Of a DNA stretch of 64,000 nt, positions 62,963 through 64,000 are shown piece by piece. A program made the translations under genes and the position numbers. Source of the stretch: Rhodospirillaceae bacterium (GTDB lineage Bacteria; Pseudomonadota; Alphaproteobacteria; Bin65); assembly GCA_011523655.1 (NCBI GenBank), contig WTGH01000021.1:1-64000 (forward strand), written 5' to 3'. The notes beneath the pieces were generated by a model, which saw nothing but the letters and a program-made list of their open reading frames with translations, was not told the DNA's origin and searched no databases. Position 1 is the first letter of the stretch; each line of letters begins with the position of its first letter.

Positions 62963-63253
62963 CTAGTGGTAGTCCTCGTAGTCCAGATCGACAATCTCGT
63001 CCCCGGCCCGGTCGATCCGGAAGGTGATCCGCCAGTTTTTGGTGACCGACAGGCTCCATACGTCCCTGCGGCCGCCCGCAAGCCGATGCGCCTTCCAGGC
63101 TGGGACCGACAGCAGCTCCTCCTCGCGCTCCATGTCCTGAAGGAAGGACAGGATTCGCCGCAGCTTCGGGACGACCGCGGGCTGAAGCGCGGCGGCACTA
63201 TCGTGCTCGACGAACCTGCGCAGCCCTTTGTGACGAATATTGCGAATCTTCAT
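62963..63253 (-). CDS. higB: HigB/RelE family toxin
   Basis: This 96-residue protein of the RelE/HigB mRNA interferase superfamily begins MKIRNIRHKGLRRFVEHDS and has the conserved C-terminal strand SVTKNWRITFRIDRAGDEIVDLDYEDYH. HigB cleaves mRNA on the ribosome. The toxin precedes the antitoxin, which is the HigBA order. The upstream region on the minus strand has a CTTGACGCTTGACA reiteration that may be the promoter and operator. Confidence 0.88.
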   Translation of the reverse strand: MKIRNIRHKGLRRFVEHDSAAALQPAVVPKLRRILSFLQDMEREEELLSVPAWKAHRLAGGRRDVWSLSVTKNWRITFRIDRAGDEIVDLDYEDYH

Positions 63254-63447
63254 TGCTCAGCCTATCGGGGCCGTGTGTCAAGCGTCAAGCTACGCAATAC
63301 GAATTGTGTTCGTCGCGCAGAATTGTGGACCGGGCAGCCTGCCGATCGCCGGCAGGGTCTTGCGGAGCGCCGGGGCGCGGGAGACAAAGGAATGACGGAG
63401 GTCGTCCAGCCGGACATCCTTCCGCGCGGCCCTTGCCCTTCCGGGGG

Positions 63448-63477
63448 TTGGCAGACCGGCCGCAGCTTGTGTATAGA
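63448..63477 (+). promoter_or_regulatory. Candidate promoter of the cytochrome oxidase subunit IV gene
   Basis: TTGGCA at 63448-63453 and TATAGA at 63472-63477 have an 18-bp spacer, about 50 bp upstream of the start codon. Both boxes agree well with the sigma70 consensus. The rest of 63254-63529 shows no gene. Confidence 0.5.
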
Positions 63478-63529
63478 GCGCTTCCGAAGGGAATTCCCGA
63501 TATGCGGGACGTGCGGGGAGGCATGCGGC

Positions 63530-63667
63530 ATGGCTGACAACTTCGGCGAAGGCACGGCATTCTACGAGGAGCACCGCAAGGCGTGGGGCTACTTCACGAA
63601 ATGGGGCCTGCGCATCGTCATCCTGAGTGCCATCGCCACCGCCCTCGCTTTCTGGCTGGAAGCCTGA
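63530..63667 (+). CDS. aa3-type cytochrome c oxidase subunit IV
   Basis: This 45-residue protein (MADNFGEGTAFYEEHRKAW then a single hydrophobic helix) matches the alphaproteobacterial aa3 oxidase subunit IV family. It is a one-helix accessory subunit in the inner membrane. The start at 63530 follows GGGGAGG at about 10 bp. It is an isolated gene, away from other oxidase subunits, followed by a strong terminator. Confidence 0.88.
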   Translation: MADNFGEGTAFYEEHRKAWGYFTKWGLRIVILSAIATALAFWLEA

Positions 63668-63710
63668 ACGCGCCGGAAAGGGTGGCGGACCTGGGCAGGT
63701 CCGTTACGCC

Positions 63711-63743
63711 AAGGCCGCCCGGAGAGGCGGCCTTTTTCGTTTT
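63711..63743 (+). terminator. Intrinsic terminator of the cytochrome oxidase subunit IV gene
   Basis: AAGGCCGCC (63711-63719) pairs with GGCGGCCTT (63726-63734) with a 6-nt loop, followed by TTTTTCGTTTT. The 9-bp GC-rich stem plus T run is a textbook rho-independent terminator. Confidence 0.9.
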
Positions 63744-63823
63744 GAGACAGAGCGTTAGCCTGAATTCCTCAGGATCTTCTGTTGCCGGTTCGCAAGCCAG
63801 CGCAACAGCATCCGGCAGGCATC

Positions 63824-63852
63824 GTAGGTGCGGGTTCGAAACCCTCCCCTAC
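63824..63852. repeat. Palindromic intergenic repeat, family B
   Basis: GTAGGTGCGGGTTCG is paired with AAACCCTCCCCTAC, an imperfect copy between the converging cytochrome oxidase and ndk genes. The centre GGGTTCGAAACCC resembles a tRNA T arm. Confidence 0.75.
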
Positions 63853-63870
63853 CGCCGGACTCAACGCATT

Positions 63871-64000
63871 TTACCCCACGATCTCGACGTCGCTGAAGAA
63901 GAAGCGGATTTCCGTCGCCGCGGTCTCCGGCGCGTCGGAGCCGTGGACCGAGTTGCGCTCGATGTTCTCCGCGAACAGCTTGCGGATCGTGCCGTCGGCG
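63871..64000 (-). CDS. ndk: Nucleoside diphosphate kinase, 3' part
   Basis: Only the C-terminal 42 codons plus the stop are inside the window; the gene continues to the right. The minus strand reads [35 protein letters not shown] and ends SDVEIVG. The catalytic histidine is outside or just upstream; the HGSD motif that stabilises the active site is present. Ndk equilibrates nucleoside triphosphates. The stop codon is at 63871-63873. Confidence 0.93.
   Translation of the reverse strand, partial: ADGTIRKLFAENIERNSVHGSDAPETAATEIRFFFSDVEIVG

Noticed and set aside
62966-63667. 233-codon plus-strand frame that includes the cytochrome oxidase subunit IV gene
   Set aside because: The part before 63530 is antisense to higB and shows no similarity; only the last 45 codons form the real small protein.

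Overview
The window is GC-rich and densely coded. It looks like a chromosomal segment of a free-living alphaproteobacterium, most likely near Rhodospirillales. The indicators are PopZ, HdaA, paired NtrBC and NtrYX systems, a fused IspDF, an NDUFS4-type complex I accessory subunit, the tiny aa3-type cytochrome oxidase subunit IV, and a SAM-II riboswitch in front of metZ. No prophage, complete insertion sequence or CRISPR array was seen. The gene content is mostly core metabolism and cell machinery, with a few accessory additions.

Layout. 1-450: two tRNA genes (Asn, Cys). 734-4353: pcm-like methyltransferase, TolC, PopZ and a CoxG-like protein. 4622-9803: a complete branched-chain amino acid type ABC importer (livJHMGF). 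9824-17424 (minus): a ten-gene Mrp/Mnh-type cation/proton antiporter operon with three antiporter-like D subunits and no full-length MrpA. 17615-19605 (minus): a TPP riboswitch controlling a ThiXY-type importer with no ATPase gene. 19758-21812: a histone-deacetylase-like protein, an O-methyltransferase and tRNA-Pro. 21844-26686: NDUFS4-like, lipA, coq10-like, CPBP protease, cinA, pgpA, ispDF. 26785-40971: the conserved block dusB-ntrB-ntrC-ntrY-ntrX-trkA-dat-HAD-hfq-hflX, then an inositol monophosphatase-like gene and mazG. 41031-46311 (minus): dacD, tmk, holB, metG, tatD. 46697-49285: tRNA-Ser, a TPR protein, a rhodanese and SAM-II-controlled metZ. 49574-57445: a K+ channel, an iron alcohol dehydrogenase between repeat clusters, ppx/ppk, sixA and two membrane proteins. 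57785-62534: SDR, hdaA, a DUF2066 protein and purMN. 62642-63253: a higBA toxin-antitoxin pair. 63530-64000: the cytochrome oxidase subunit IV gene and the 3' part of ndk.

How the genes work together. The ntr block links nitrogen status sensing to sigma54 activation (NtrBC) and to envelope or redox sensing (NtrYX), with Hfq and HflX for RNA and ribosome control. Two metabolite riboswitches give direct feedback: TPP on thiamine-precursor uptake, and S-adenosylmethionine on methionine synthesis. ppk/ppx make and degrade polyphosphate.

Most unusual points. (1) Neither hflX nor purM has an ATG, GTG or TTG upstream of its conserved first domain. hflX follows the hfq stop codon in the same frame, and purM has a well-spaced Shine-Dalgarno only in front of an ATC. 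(2) The antiporter operon has complex-I-like three-pump content. (3) Several families of dispersed palindromic repeats occupy convergent intergenic gaps, and some have been absorbed into the 3' ends of genes. (4) A hairpin with a U tract lies just upstream of the SAM-II aptamer.
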